DNA of 58,723 nucleotides from Methanolobus bombayensis (GCF_017873415.1 NZ_JAGGKD010000013.1:1-58723), one strand, 5' to 3'. Positions 42,328-52,014 are shown, counted from the first letter of the stretch. Notes: generated by a model from the sequence alone, not told the origin. Translations and numbers: made by a program.

Positions 42328-43503
42328 TTAATAATCTTTTCTAAAAATGATGAATTCTTTCGACAATGTGAATATATTGTTCTTTAATGTATTAATTGAG
42401 CTGAAGTCTCCAGTCGGGTTTCCATTAAAAAGAGTCTCCTGGATCTTTTTCCCGATTATGTCATCATTTCCGGGTTTCAGGCGTATCACTGTTGAGCCGG
42501 GATAAATGTGTTTCATATGTGAAAATCCATCAATATCTCCATCAGTGATCCCAATAATGGGGATTCTGAGTCGATAGAGTATATCTGCGGCAATATCGGT
42601 TGTATCGTCACCAATCGTTACAGCGATATCTGCTTCACCGATCAGTTCAAATGTTCTCTCTGCTTCGTGATCAATGATGACCGCTCTGATCATTCCTTGT
42701 AATGCTTCAGATTTATTGTTGGAAAAGGCTTCTGAGAGTGCTATATTTCCTGATTTTCCATTAGTAAGCTTTTTCTTTCGTAGAAAGAATTTACCACTTC
42801 GAAGAGGTCCGCTCTTGACCCAGCATGTGCGCAGATCAATTGGGATTCTGTTCTTATACCCGTGAAGCTTTTCCAGCCCGTGGTCTTTTATTCGGGCACC
42901 CCGGATCTCTGTAATGAACCCATTCTCACTCACAATATGGATGTCTTCGGATTCCGCAAATCCTACTATGATCCCGTTGACCATGATCTTTTCTCCGACA
43001 TGAACACCATATACATTCCTGATAATACGATGTCCATGGTCTTCGATGTTTATGGTTCTGACAAGCTCAGGCAATTTTTCAAGTTTCATTTCAAACATTG
43101 CCGACACTTTTTCTGCCATGGACACAGAGAGATGATTCCATGGTATTATTTTTCCGTCGGGTAGTCCCGGACGTTCGATGTGTATCAGAGGTTTTACGTT
43201 TCGGTCATTGACCCTTGAAACAACAATATTTGCAAAAAGAAGCCCGTTATCAGTTGTTTTGCCGTGATTCAGAAGTATGACCAGGTCTTTTGTAAGAAAA
43301 AATTCTTCTATGCATTTACTTGGCTTCAGACTTTTGCTAATATCAATTATTTTTTCAAGGTGTGCATCAAGGACAGCTGTTTTCCCTATTGTCCCTGCCA
43401 TTATGGCATTAATATTTCCCAGTGATTCCAATTTTTCAATAACTTTTGCTGCCATTCCTGAATCCACAACATCAGGTCCATGCACAACTATACCTATTTC
43501 CAT
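42328..43503 (-). CDS. DUF2117 protein
   Basis: 391 residues, soluble. Begins MEIGIVVHGPDVVDSGMAAKVIEKLESLG..NAIMAGTIGKTAVLDA, the hallmark of archaeal DUF2117. Further stretches are LILLNHGKTTDNGLLFANI, IERPGLPDGKIIPW and EADIAVTIGDDTTDIAADIL, the last like a small-molecule or nucleotide-binding loop. Family found in methanogens; function unknown. Divergent from the UPF0173 gene, 81 bp. Confidence 0.85.
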   Translation of the reverse strand: MEIGIVVHGPDVVDSGMAAKVIEKLESLGNINAIMAGTIGKTAVLDAHLEKIIDISKSLKPSKCIEEFFLTKDLVILLNHGKTTDNGLLFANIVVSRVNDRNVKPLIHIERPGLPDGKIIPWNHLSVSMAEKVSAMFEMKLEKLPELVRTINIEDHGHRIIRNVYGVHVGEKIMVNGIIVGFAESEDIHIVSENGFITEIRGARIKDHGLEKLHGYKNRIPIDLRTCWVKSGPLRSGKFFLRKKKLTNGKSGNIALSEAFSNNKSEALQGMIRAVIIDHEAERTFELIGEADIAVTIGDDTTDIAADILYRLRIPIIGITDGDIDGFSHMKHIYPGSTVIRLKPGNDDIIGKKIQETLFNGNPTGDFSSINTLKNNIFTLSKEFIIFRKDY

Positions 43504-43584
43504 GGCAGTCTATTCTGCTTCTCAACATAAATTTATTACTGCCCCTGTCGATAAGCTCATATTCTCATGTAATGTATTTCATAC

Positions 43585-44280
43585 ATGGAAAACCTTGTAC
43601 TTACCTGGCTTGGACATTCATGTTTTCAGATAGACCTGGAGGACATCACGGTCCTTATTGATCCTTTCATAACAGGCAATCCATCAGCAACTGTCAGGGC
43701 TGATGAACTCTTCCCTGATATTATAGCAGTCACTCACGGGCACAGTGATCATCTGGGGGATACTGTGGAGATAGCTAAAAGGTCAGGATCTAAAGTGGTG
43801 TGTATACATGAACTTTCGCAATACCTGAAGTCAAAAAATGTTAAAACAGAAGGAATGAATATCGGTGGAACAGTAAATATTGGAAACTTAAGTTTTACAA
43901 TGACAGATGCCAGACATTCTTCCTCCATTGATGAATCAGGGAGGGAGATAGATGGTGGAAAAGCTGCCGGTTTTATTATAAAAGCAGATGACAGGTCTAT
44001 ATATCATGCTGGTGACACGGGTCTTTTTGGTGATATGGCACTTATATCCAGGCTTTACAAACCTGATGTTGCAATTCTTCCTATAGGTGGACGCTACACC
44101 ATGGGTCCTGAAGATGCCGCACTGGCTGTGAAGATGTTGCGCCCGCAAATTGCAATTCCAATGCACTATAACACTTTTGATGTAATTTCAAAGGATCCAA
44201 ATGTTTTTGCATCTCATGTAAAAACGATGTCCAATGCAGATGTGATTATCATGGAAATTGACAGCCCAATTATTTTATAA
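43585..44280 (+). CDS. UPF0173 metallo-beta-lactamase-fold hydrolase
   Basis: 231 residues. Begins LTWLGHSCFQIDLEDITVLIDPF, then THGHSDHLGD (zinc HxHxDH), DARHSSS, HAGDTGLFGDM and PIGGRYTMGPEDA, with AIPMHYNTF at the end: the full set of UPF0173 metal-dependent hydrolase motifs. Binds two metal ions; the substrate is unknown. Stands alone. Confidence 0.92.
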   Translation: MENLVLTWLGHSCFQIDLEDITVLIDPFITGNPSATVRADELFPDIIAVTHGHSDHLGDTVEIAKRSGSKVVCIHELSQYLKSKNVKTEGMNIGGTVNIGNLSFTMTDARHSSSIDESGREIDGGKAAGFIIKADDRSIYHAGDTGLFGDMALISRLYKPDVAILPIGGRYTMGPEDAALAVKMLRPQIAIPMHYNTFDVISKDPNVFASHVKTMSNADVIIMEIDSPIIL

Positions 44281-44370
44281 TCGTAGGGGTATAAAATAAT
44301 TTATAAAATAAAATCTTCTTCATATATATACTACGGATAGGTTTATATTTCATTATGTCGAAGATGTGTT

Positions 44371-44439
44371 AGGCAAAAGTCGAGTTACATTTATTTATAA
44401 CATATATCCCCTCTAGTTCTCGTCATACGGCTTTTGCCT
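44371..44439 (+). ncRNA. candidate small structured RNA
   Basis: AGGCAAAAG (44371-44379) pairs with CTTTTGCCT (44431-44439), with inner CGAG (44381-44384) / CTCG (44419-44422). A TATA box (TTTATATTT, 44342-44350) lies about 25 bp upstream of the first stem base, so the RNA would start at the stem. TTTATT follows. The rest of the gap 44281-44729 has no gene. Confidence 0.4.
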
Positions 44440-44729
44440 TTATTGTCATTTGTTGTGGTTATTTTTGGTATTGACTCATAGATATGTTCAGATGCGGCAT
44501 GATTATTTGTTAAAAGGAAATGCATTTCTTATTCATTTCTATTTATTTTTACTGATAATTTTGTTCTCATTTTATTATTATGTTTTATTCACAGACACTA
44601 TTAAAAAAAATAGACTTCAAATGTAACTATGTTTCCTATTGTTATATATATGATTATGTATTGATTGGAACAAAATACGTTTATGTTGCTTTTTTACCTA
44701 GCAGCTATAAGTGTTGAATAGTGGTGACT

Positions 44730-46058
44730 ATGGAACATGGATTTACTGACCTTGTAAATATCGGGCAATTACAGGATCTTATGGATTGTTTTTCCAGAGC
44801 TTACAGTATCTCATGTACCGTGTTTGATCCACTCAATGAAACAATTTTGTTCTTGTCTAAAGATCATTCTATTCCATGTATTGATGAGAATAATGAGTTA
44901 GATTGTTCTATATGCCATTGTCCGTCCATCCGGGAATCTTCACTTTCTTTCTTCAGCAGGAAAGAAAAAATGAGAGATGGAAAAGATAAAAGCAAATGTG
45001 AAATTGGCAGCCGTTTTTTGAACACAAAATATCAATTATACAAATGCAGGCATGATCTGGAGCATGCTGTTTTTCCTTTTGTCTTTGAGGGTGAGCATCT
45101 GGCTTCGGTGATCATGGGACCATTTTTATCTGAATCTAATGTGAGCTGTGAAATACCTGCTCATGATATACCGGTGATTTCACATTCGGAAATTGAGAAT
45201 ATGGTAAACAGGTCTGAAAAATTTCTGGATCTGCTTGTGAATGCAGGTATGCTCAATTTAAAACTTATGGGATATAAATCCCTTCTTATTAGTAATGAGA
45301 AGGAACTTTCCCGCAGCAGGGAAAAAGTGAGTTCTTTAGATCGTATGAAAAAGGAACTTATATCCATATTCAGCCATGAACTGAGAACTCCACTTTCTAT
45401 AATCAAAGGTTACAATGAACTTCTCTATGATGGTATCTTGGGTACTGTTTGCAGTGAGCAGACAGATGCACTTGATAAATCTCTTCTTAGTATAAACAGG
45501 CTTGAAAGAATTGTTGATTCCCTGCAGTATATTGATGTAAGTCACCATGAGTCCCATATTTATGATTTCCTTCCTTTGAACCTTTCAGATGTAGTTGAAA
45601 CAACCCTGGTTCATTCTACCCGGGCAATGAAAGAAAAGAAACTGAAAGTGCATACGGACTTTCCTGATAACATGCCAGTTATCCATGGTGATGGTAAAAA
45701 GCTCTTTCATGCACTGAGTTATCTGCTGGATAATGCCATCAAATTTTCCCCCCGTGGCAGTACTATATCAATTTCAGCACGCAAGGAAGATGATCGTGTC
45801 TGTCTGTGCATCAGGGACAATGGTGTTGGTATTCCTGAGGACAAACTACCTTATATATTCGAGGCTTTTTATCAAGGCGATAGTCCTCTGACAAGAACAC
45901 AATCCGGAATCGGATTGGGTCTTAATATCTGCCAACGTATCATACACTGCCACAATGGCAATATTCGTGTAGAGAGCAGGAAAAATGAGGGTTCGGCTTT
46001 CCATATTGATCTGCCTTTAATAGCTCCTGAAGACCGTTTGATCTATCAGGCTGAATGA
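44730..46058 (+). CDS. PocR-domain sensor histidine kinase
   Basis: 442 residues, cytoplasmic. N-terminal PocR ligand-binding domain (about 1-180) with its Cys-rich core (CSICHCPSI, CEIG, YKCRHDLEHAVFPF and the GPFLSE end). HisKA with SHELRTPLSIIKGY, His at about 216. HATPase: LDNAIKFSPRG, DNGVGIPEDKLP and SGIGLGLNICQRI. PocR domains are thought to bind small hydrocarbon derivatives. No response regulator adjacent. The ATG at 44730 or the GTG at 44721 could be the start; GGTGA is too close to the ATG (2 nt) for a normal site. Confidence 0.88.
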   Translation: MEHGFTDLVNIGQLQDLMDCFSRAYSISCTVFDPLNETILFLSKDHSIPCIDENNELDCSICHCPSIRESSLSFFSRKEKMRDGKDKSKCEIGSRFLNTKYQLYKCRHDLEHAVFPFVFEGEHLASVIMGPFLSESNVSCEIPAHDIPVISHSEIENMVNRSEKFLDLLVNAGMLNLKLMGYKSLLISNEKELSRSREKVSSLDRMKKELISIFSHELRTPLSIIKGYNELLYDGILGTVCSEQTDALDKSLLSINRLERIVDSLQYIDVSHHESHIYDFLPLNLSDVVETTLVHSTRAMKEKKLKVHTDFPDNMPVIHGDGKKLFHALSYLLDNAIKFSPRGSTISISARKEDDRVCLCIRDNGVGIPEDKLPYIFEAFYQGDSPLTRTQSGIGLGLNICQRIIHCHNGNIRVESRKNEGSAFHIDLPLIAPEDRLIYQAE

Positions 46059-46126
46059 TCAGTTGAAATTATCAAAAAAGAAAATGAGGGCAACTTGTGC
46101 CCGGAGTAAAATTCTATTTTTAAACT

Positions 46127-47713
46127 CTATTCCTTAAAGCAGGTGTCAAGGTGTTCCTTTGATGTTGGTTTTGTCATAAGACTGACAACAATAGCTACAA
46201 CAAATGCCAGTGGTGTAGCTACAAGTATCGGATCTACAACTGTCCAGGTTCCTGTGAGTATGGTGTCAACACCAAAGATCGCCTTGCTGATTCCCAGTGG
46301 CACTGCTTCTGAGCTGTGGACGAATGCAAGCCAGAAGAGACTGCTGAAGGTTCCCACAAGAAGACTTGCGATTGCACCTTCTTTTGTCATACGTTTCCAG
46401 AAAAGGGCACCTGTGTACATTGGCAGGAATGCTGCTGCACAGAGTCCGAAGAATATTGCTGTTGCCCTTGCAATGATACTTATCGGAAGTATGTATGCCA
46501 GTATGACACTTGCAAGGATAGTGAATGCTATTGCAGCCCTGGTTATGTTGATGGTCTGTCCAAGTTCTCCTTTTTTGAGGAACTCACGGTAGAAATCATG
46601 ACCAATAGAGGTACCCATTGTATGGAACTGGGAACTTAAGGTTGACATTGCTGCTGCAAGCAGGGTCAGCATGAAGAGTATGACAAATGTTTCTGGCATG
46701 GCACTGTTGATGAATTCCGGCATAATGAGGTCAGTGTTTCCACCTGCAACCACTACAGATATCTTTCCAAGTGTGTTATAAAAGTATGCGTTAGAGAGTG
46801 CACCGACTGTAAAAGCCACACCTGTCATCATGAGAATAAAAGGTCCTCCCACAAGTACTGCCCTGTTGAGTGCTGTGTCGTTCTTTACTGTCATGAACCT
46901 GACTGCAAGTTGTGGCTGTGCTATCACACCAATTCCCACACCAAGTACCAGTGTTGAGACCAGTGTCCACCAGATGGGCGAACCAAAAGCAGGCATTGCT
47001 GTCCAGCCAAGATGTCCTCCGGCTGCAAGGCTGTCGGGAACCAGGTCACTCATGGATGTAAGAGCCGAGTGGGCTGCAGTGACCCCTCCAAGTTTTATGT
47101 ATGTGAACACAAGCAGGATGGCCATACCAATGAACATCAGGGTTCCCTGCAGGGCATCTGTGTACATAACAGCAATAAGTCCTCCTGTTATAACGTAAGC
47201 AGCTACAATAACTGTAAGAATAAGAACTGCAACGTCATAGTCAATACTCAGGGTTGATTCGAGGAACCTTGCTCCTCCGATAAGTACAATACCTGCGTAC
47301 AGTGGCATGAATATGCCTATGAGTCCACCTGAAAATCCCTGGATGAATCTTGATTGATAACGTCTTCCAAGCAGTTCAGGGAATGTGACTGCGTTGAGAT
47401 TTAAGCCCATGCGGCGGGTTTTGGAGCCGAATATTACAAATGCTATAAAGATACCTACGAAAATGTTCATAAATGCAAGCCATAAAAGTCCCATACCAAG
47501 GGCACCGGCGGCTCCACCAAAACCGATAATTGCTGAAGTACTGATAAATGTTGCACCGTAGGAAAGCGCAAGGATATAGGGATGAATTTTTCTCCCGGCT
47601 ACCATATAGTCTTCAGTTTCTTTTGTTTTCTTGTATCCAAGCCACCCAAGGTAAAAGATCACCATCAGGTATACAAGTATAATTACTCCGAGAACTGGTG
47701 TACTGAGTGCCAC
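46127..47713 (-). CDS. sodium:solute symporter (SSS), copy 1
   Basis: 528 residues, about 13 membrane helices of the SSS family: VMYTDALQGTLMF, LSTLSSQFHTMGTSIGHDFYRE (a family motif), ATAIFFGLCAAAFLPMYTGALFWKRMTKEGAI and GGARFLE. Transports an organic solute with Na+; the substrate cannot be told from sequence. The GTG start at 47713 is chosen by alignment with the paralogue (ALSTPVLG against AVSTPVLG) and by GGTGG upstream. It overlaps the small accessory gene's stop. Confidence 0.9.
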   Translation of the reverse strand: MALSTPVLGVIILVYLMVIFYLGWLGYKKTKETEDYMVAGRKIHPYILALSYGATFISTSAIIGFGGAAGALGMGLLWLAFMNIFVGIFIAFVIFGSKTRRMGLNLNAVTFPELLGRRYQSRFIQGFSGGLIGIFMPLYAGIVLIGGARFLESTLSIDYDVAVLILTVIVAAYVITGGLIAVMYTDALQGTLMFIGMAILLVFTYIKLGGVTAAHSALTSMSDLVPDSLAAGGHLGWTAMPAFGSPIWWTLVSTLVLGVGIGVIAQPQLAVRFMTVKNDTALNRAVLVGGPFILMMTGVAFTVGALSNAYFYNTLGKISVVVAGGNTDLIMPEFINSAMPETFVILFMLTLLAAAMSTLSSQFHTMGTSIGHDFYREFLKKGELGQTINITRAAIAFTILASVILAYILPISIIARATAIFFGLCAAAFLPMYTGALFWKRMTKEGAIASLLVGTFSSLFWLAFVHSSEAVPLGISKAIFGVDTILTGTWTVVDPILVATPLAFVVAIVVSLMTKPTSKEHLDTCFKE

Positions 47714-47838
47714 TAGTCCACCTCTCCATTGTCGGAATCGTCGTTCCATTTAAAGGCTCCATAGATTATGCAGCCAACGGCACTTACAAAACAGAGTATG
47801 TAAGCAAGCCATATCTGTGGGTCATCTATTCCAAGCAT
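47713..47838 (-). CDS. symporter small accessory protein (copy 1)
   Basis: 41 residues: MLGIDDPQIWLAYILCFVSAV then GCIIYGAFKWNDDSD. One membrane helix with a polar C-terminus. Almost identical in design to the small protein before the second symporter. Its TAG stop overlaps the symporter GTG start. Such single-helix partners are known upstream of SSS transporters in methanogens. Confidence 0.8.
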   Translation of the reverse strand: MLGIDDPQIWLAYILCFVSAVGCIIYGAFKWNDDSDNGEVD

Positions 47839-48010
47839 TTTTCTCTTTCCATATATTTGGTACAAATAATAATGATAATTGTTAACATGTCATTTGTTAG
47901 CATGACACTCTATTTAAAGTTTAGTAAATGAAATTGTATGCCTGTGGCTGATAAAAAATTTTAATGGAAAGTAAATAGTGGAATCTTGAAAAATTTAAAA
48001 GAGAAAAGTA

Positions 48011-48508
48011 TCACTTTGAATCTTGCCAATTAACTGGCATACAGATATCTACTATATGATGCTTCTGCGGATGTTCCTCAGGATCATTCAGATATATTTC
48101 ATAACTTGCTCTTGACATATCGATCCCAAGCTTGTTCTGCATCAGCCATTCAACAATCTTTTCCCACGCAATACCATAATCCTCGGCTCCTGAAAGTTCA
48201 GCACGCATTGTCACATATTTTCCGCCGGGAAGCGTTTTCTTTTTTATCTCTCCCTCAACTTCAACACTATCTTCAATTGTCATGCATGCGTCCAGTTTAA
48301 GTTCTTCAGGTGGTGTAACGCCTGGGTCATCATAATAGGCAGACATGAAAACAGTATTCGGTCCCATCAAATGTTTCGACCCTGCCCAATTGCCAAGTTT
48401 GCCAAAAAGGCTCGCAAATACTTCTACATTTCCTATGTAGTTACCAACAAATGATACATAGGCCACTCTTTGTTCTTCTATATTTTTTATAGCTGGTTTT
48501 CTTAACAT
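48011..48508 (-). CDS. GyrI-like small-molecule-binding protein
   Basis: 165 residues, a stand-alone GyrI-like/AraC effector-binding fold: AYVSFVGNYIGNVEVFASLFGKLGNWA, FMSAYYDDPGVTPPEELKLDACMTIED, LPGGKYVTMRAEL and YEIYLNDPEEHPQKHHIVDICMPV. The two-fold SHS2-type strands and the YLNDPxxxPxxxxxxDICxPV end are typical. Possibly binds a toxic hydrophobic compound. Start at 48508 chosen; GGTGA lies 10 nt upstream. Between the two symporters. Confidence 0.8.
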   Translation of the reverse strand: MLRKPAIKNIEEQRVAYVSFVGNYIGNVEVFASLFGKLGNWAGSKHLMGPNTVFMSAYYDDPGVTPPEELKLDACMTIEDSVEVEGEIKKKTLPGGKYVTMRAELSGAEDYGIAWEKIVEWLMQNKLGIDMSRASYEIYLNDPEEHPQKHHIVDICMPVNWQDSK

Positions 48509-48696
48509 TTTCAAACTAATCACCAATCCATATCATTAGTTTTCTTTTTGTATTGTTTACTATAAAAGTTCATTTTATCCTGGGTGAAAGTAATGTTGAA
48601 GACTTGTGGCAGTGATCTTCCAATGTATAAGAAAAAAGAAGAAAAAATAGATCAATCAACAAATCGTGTTAATTGATCGTTAACAGAAAAGATATA

Positions 48697-50286
48697 TTAG
48701 TTTTTCTTGAAGCACATTTCAACATGATCTTCTGCCATTGGTTGTGTCATGAGGCTCACGACAATTGCCACCAAAAATGACAGTGGTGTAGCAACAAGTA
48801 TCGGGTCTACAACTGTCCAGGTTCCGGTGAGTAAAGTATCAACACCAAAAAGGGCCTGACTGATCCCAAGTGCTGCTGCTTCTTTTCCATGCACGAATGT
48901 AAGCCAGAAAAGACTGCTGAAAGTACCAACAAGAAGACTTGCAGTTGCTCCCTGTCTGGTCATGCGTTTCCAGAATATCGCTCCTGAATACATCGGGAGG
49001 AATGCTGCTGCACAGAGTCCGAAGAATATTGCTGTTGCTCTTGCGATAATTCCAGGTGGAAGTATGTATGCAAGGACAACACTGATGAATATTGTTACAG
49101 CGATACCGACTCTTGTAACAGTTATTGTCTGACCGAGTTTACCATTCATAATACCCTGACGATAGAAATCATGTCCGAAAGCCGTCCCCATGGCGTGGAA
49201 CTGTGAACTCAGGGTTGACATTGCTGCTGCCAGAAGTGTTAGCAGGAAGAATACTACAAAGTAATCCGGCATTGCACTGTTAATGTATTCAGGCATGATC
49301 TTGTCGATGTTACCACCTGCAACCTCAAGAGAGATCATTCCTTGCGTGTCAAAAAAGTAGACATTGGAAAGAGCACCGACGATGTATGCAACTCCTGCCA
49401 TCATGAAAATGAAAGGACCTCCTGAAAGCACAGCTCTTTTCAGGGCACGGGTATTCTTTACTGTCATAAATCTAACCGCAAGTTGAGGCTGTGCAAGTAC
49501 ACCGATACCGACACCAAGGATTATGGTTGATACAAGTGTCCACCATGTTGGTGAACCGAATGCCGGCATTGTAGTCCATCCTGTATGACCGATAGCTGCA
49601 AAGTTATCCGGTACAAGGTAGGCCATGTTCGTAAGAGCCTGGTGAGCTTCAGTAACTCCTCCAAGTTTTGAATAGGTGTATATAAGCAAAATACCCATTC
49701 CTACAAACATAAGTGCGCCCTGCAGGGCATCTGTGTACATGACAGCAATGAGCCCACCTGTAATTACATAGGCTGCTACTATAATGGCAAGAATTAGAAT
49801 AGCGATATTGTATTCGATATTAAGAGCAGTTTCCATGAAACGTGCACCGCCTATAAGCACACTGCCTGCATACAGTGGCATGAATATCGTGATTAACGCA
49901 CCTGAAAATCCCTGGATGAACCTTGACTGGAACCTTCTTCCGATCAGTTCCGGGAAGGTGACAGCTTTTAGATTGACACCCATGCGCCTTGTCCTTGACC
50001 CGAATACTACAAAGGCGATAAAGATTCCCACGAAGATATTCATGAAAACCAGCCATAGTATTCCCAGACCGAATGCCCCGGCATAACCTCCGAATCCTAT
50101 TATGGCTGAAGTACTGATAAATGCAGCACCATAGGAGAATGCCAGGACGAAAGGATTTACCTTTCTTCCTGCGAGCATGTAGTCATCGTTGTCTTTTGTT
50201 TGTTTGTAGCCGATCCACCCAAGATAGAAAACAACCATCATGTAGGCTAGTACGGCTAGTCCAAGAACAGGAGTACTGACAGCCAT
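48697..50286 (-). CDS. sodium:solute symporter (SSS), copy 2
   Basis: 529 residues, very similar to copy 1 over its full length (same VMYTDALQG, LSTLSSQFHAMGTAFGHDFYR and ATAIFFGLCAAAFLPMYSGAIFWKRMT). A tandem duplicate that may differ in substrate or regulation. ATG start overlapping the small accessory gene stop (ATGA). Confidence 0.9.
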   Translation of the reverse strand: MAVSTPVLGLAVLAYMMVVFYLGWIGYKQTKDNDDYMLAGRKVNPFVLAFSYGAAFISTSAIIGFGGYAGAFGLGILWLVFMNIFVGIFIAFVVFGSRTRRMGVNLKAVTFPELIGRRFQSRFIQGFSGALITIFMPLYAGSVLIGGARFMETALNIEYNIAILILAIIVAAYVITGGLIAVMYTDALQGALMFVGMGILLIYTYSKLGGVTEAHQALTNMAYLVPDNFAAIGHTGWTTMPAFGSPTWWTLVSTIILGVGIGVLAQPQLAVRFMTVKNTRALKRAVLSGGPFIFMMAGVAYIVGALSNVYFFDTQGMISLEVAGGNIDKIMPEYINSAMPDYFVVFFLLTLLAAAMSTLSSQFHAMGTAFGHDFYRQGIMNGKLGQTITVTRVGIAVTIFISVVLAYILPPGIIARATAIFFGLCAAAFLPMYSGAIFWKRMTRQGATASLLVGTFSSLFWLTFVHGKEAAALGISQALFGVDTLLTGTWTVVDPILVATPLSFLVAIVVSLMTQPMAEDHVEMCFKKN

Positions 50287-50402
50287 CAGTTCTCCTCCTC
50301 TTCATCGTTCCAGTGTATAAGTCCATAGATGATACATCCAATGGCACTTACAAAGCATAAGATATATGCAATCCATATCTGTGGGTCTGTTATTCCCAGC
50401 AT
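50286..50402 (-). CDS. symporter small accessory protein (copy 2)
   Basis: 38 residues: MLGITDPQIWIAYILCFVSAI then GCIIYGLIHWNDEEEEN. Single helix with an acidic tail. The stop overlaps the symporter start by 1 nt. Duplicate of the gene at 47713-47838. Confidence 0.8.
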   Translation of the reverse strand: MLGITDPQIWIAYILCFVSAIGCIIYGLIHWNDEEEEN

Positions 50403-50540
50403 AATTAGCAACTCCAATAGATAGTGTCAACTGTTAACATGAAACGTACTTTAACTTTTCGATATAATTCAGACGTTAAAACCCAGAACCTGGACTTGAG
50501 TCTGGCAAAAATTATAAATAAAAATGAATCACACTAGATT

Positions 50541-50680
50541 TAGTGTTAAAAACAAGTAGTATTTGTAACACTATAATACAACAGGTGTAATGGCAAAAAC
50601 ATGTCAGACACTTCCTCCAGAATGAGGACATTACACATTTTTCCGGCGGACGAAACACGTTCGCCCCTCCTTATTATTTC
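50541..50680 (+). ncRNA. candidate multi-hairpin RNA with own promoter
   Basis: A TATA box (TTATAAATA, 50512-50520) lies about 25 bp before the first of three stems: TAGTGTTA (50541-50548) / TAACACTA (50566-50573); GTGTAATG (50585-50592) / CATTACAC (50629-50636), enclosing TCCTC/GAGGA; and GGCGGACG (50645-50652) / CGTTCGCC (50658-50665), followed by a pyrimidine-rich tract as terminator. No open frame of note. It sits in a 641-bp gap between symporter 2 and the methyltransferase gene. The rest of that gap shows nothing clear. Confidence 0.5.
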
Positions 50681-51044
50681 CAAGTATCTAACTTTCGGTT
50701 CATTCTTATTATTCTAAATTCATTATTATTTCTGTGATCTATAAATAAAATGACCGATCCAGTAATAAACTCTATGTTAGTTGTTTTAAGTTTATTTCAG
50801 CATCAAGGGGACTATTTTACATTTAAAAAATGAATTATGTTTATATAATATGTGTTCTCATCAATATTTGATTGAAGTAGGAACTTAATTGCACAACCAC
50901 CTAAATAGCACCCTTCCAAAATCTAAAATTCATTCCTGCTTCAATTGTTGTTGCCCACACTCCCTGGAACTATCCACGTCCTCTTTAGTGTGGTCAACAA
51001 TACTTATTCTGTTAAGCTTACCACTGACAAAGGTATCTTGAAGC

Positions 51045-51911
51045 TTAGCAGTTGACTTTTGCTTTTACAAAAACCGCCCTGCTGACCTGCTGAGTCTCTA
51101 CTGAAAAGCCCGCTTTCTCAAAATGATCTACCCAGTCCTGAATTCCTCTTTTAGTTCCATGGTGATGGTCAAGTGGTTCAACTGCCAGTACAGTACCATC
51201 TTTTGAAACTACTCTTTTCACTTCTGAGAGGGCCTTTGGAATATCATCAAGGTGATGCAACATAAAAAAACATGTAATGGTTTCATAACTTCCATCAGCA
51301 AAAGGAAGCTCATAAATACTTTCAGCCTTAAACGCCACATTTTTAATATCATAAGCAATAGCATTCAGGCGGCATTGTTCCATTGTCTTTTCAAGAAGAT
51401 CGATTCCCATGACCTGTGAATCCGGATTCATTCTTGCCATCTGTAAAGTCTGGCTGCCAACACCACATCCCACATCAAGTATTGTCTTACCATTGGCCTG
51501 TGGAAGTGCGACATCCATGGTCTGTTTCTTCAGAATCTCCATTCCTGCCGGCGGGAAATCTGCATCCGGATTATCAAATGAAGTGTAAGGGACGACACCG
51601 TAAACTGAAGAATGATTTTCTGCAAAGAGTCCTTTGAAATATATCTGTTTGCCATTGACCTTTATAAGTTCGACAACTGATACACCTGCATCCTTACAGA
51701 ATCTTTTATTCCATTCATCTCTCTTTTCCGGAAATTCCATGTCAAGTGGGTCATGGACAACTATGTAATGTGTATAATCTTCATGGACCAGACTTTCAGT
51801 ATCTGTGTCCTCAAGCTCAACAATGCTCACACTCTCTTTCCAGAGAGCAAGAAGATGCATTGTTTTTTCATCTGCAAAATTAGACACTTTTCCAATGGCT
51901 TTCAATGACAT
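51045..51911 (-). CDS. SAM methyltransferase with TrmO-like N-terminal part
   Basis: 288 residues. Residues 130-288 form a class I methyltransferase: TILDVGCGVGSQTLQMA (SAM loop), GIDLLEKTMEQCR, AESIYELPFADGSYETITCFFMLHHLDD and EVKRVVSKDGTVLAVEPL. Residues 1-125 (MSLKAIGKVSNF...YTHYIVVHDPLD...VNGKQIYFKGL) resemble the beta fold of the TsaA/TrmO family, but its motifs are incomplete. It is a fusion of uncertain substrate. Confidence 0.65.
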   Translation of the reverse strand: MSLKAIGKVSNFADEKTMHLLALWKESVSIVELEDTDTESLVHEDYTHYIVVHDPLDMEFPEKRDEWNKRFCKDAGVSVVELIKVNGKQIYFKGLFAENHSSVYGVVPYTSFDNPDADFPPAGMEILKKQTMDVALPQANGKTILDVGCGVGSQTLQMARMNPDSQVMGIDLLEKTMEQCRLNAIAYDIKNVAFKAESIYELPFADGSYETITCFFMLHHLDDIPKALSEVKRVVSKDGTVLAVEPLDHHHGTKRGIQDWVDHFEKAGFSVETQQVSRAVFVKAKVNC

Positions 51912-52014
51912 AGTGCAAAATTGTATTTTTCAGATATACCTTTGGTGGTATGCTGAAAAACCAATCTCATTAAAAACAGTACTGTAAATACTCAATGGTT
52001 ATTTTTGATTATAT

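Noticed and set aside
47713-47715. In-frame TAG of the symporter accessory gene as a possible pyrrolysine codon
   Set aside because: Read-through would add only about ten residues and destroy the tight overlap with the symporter start; the paralogue ends with TGA at the matching place.
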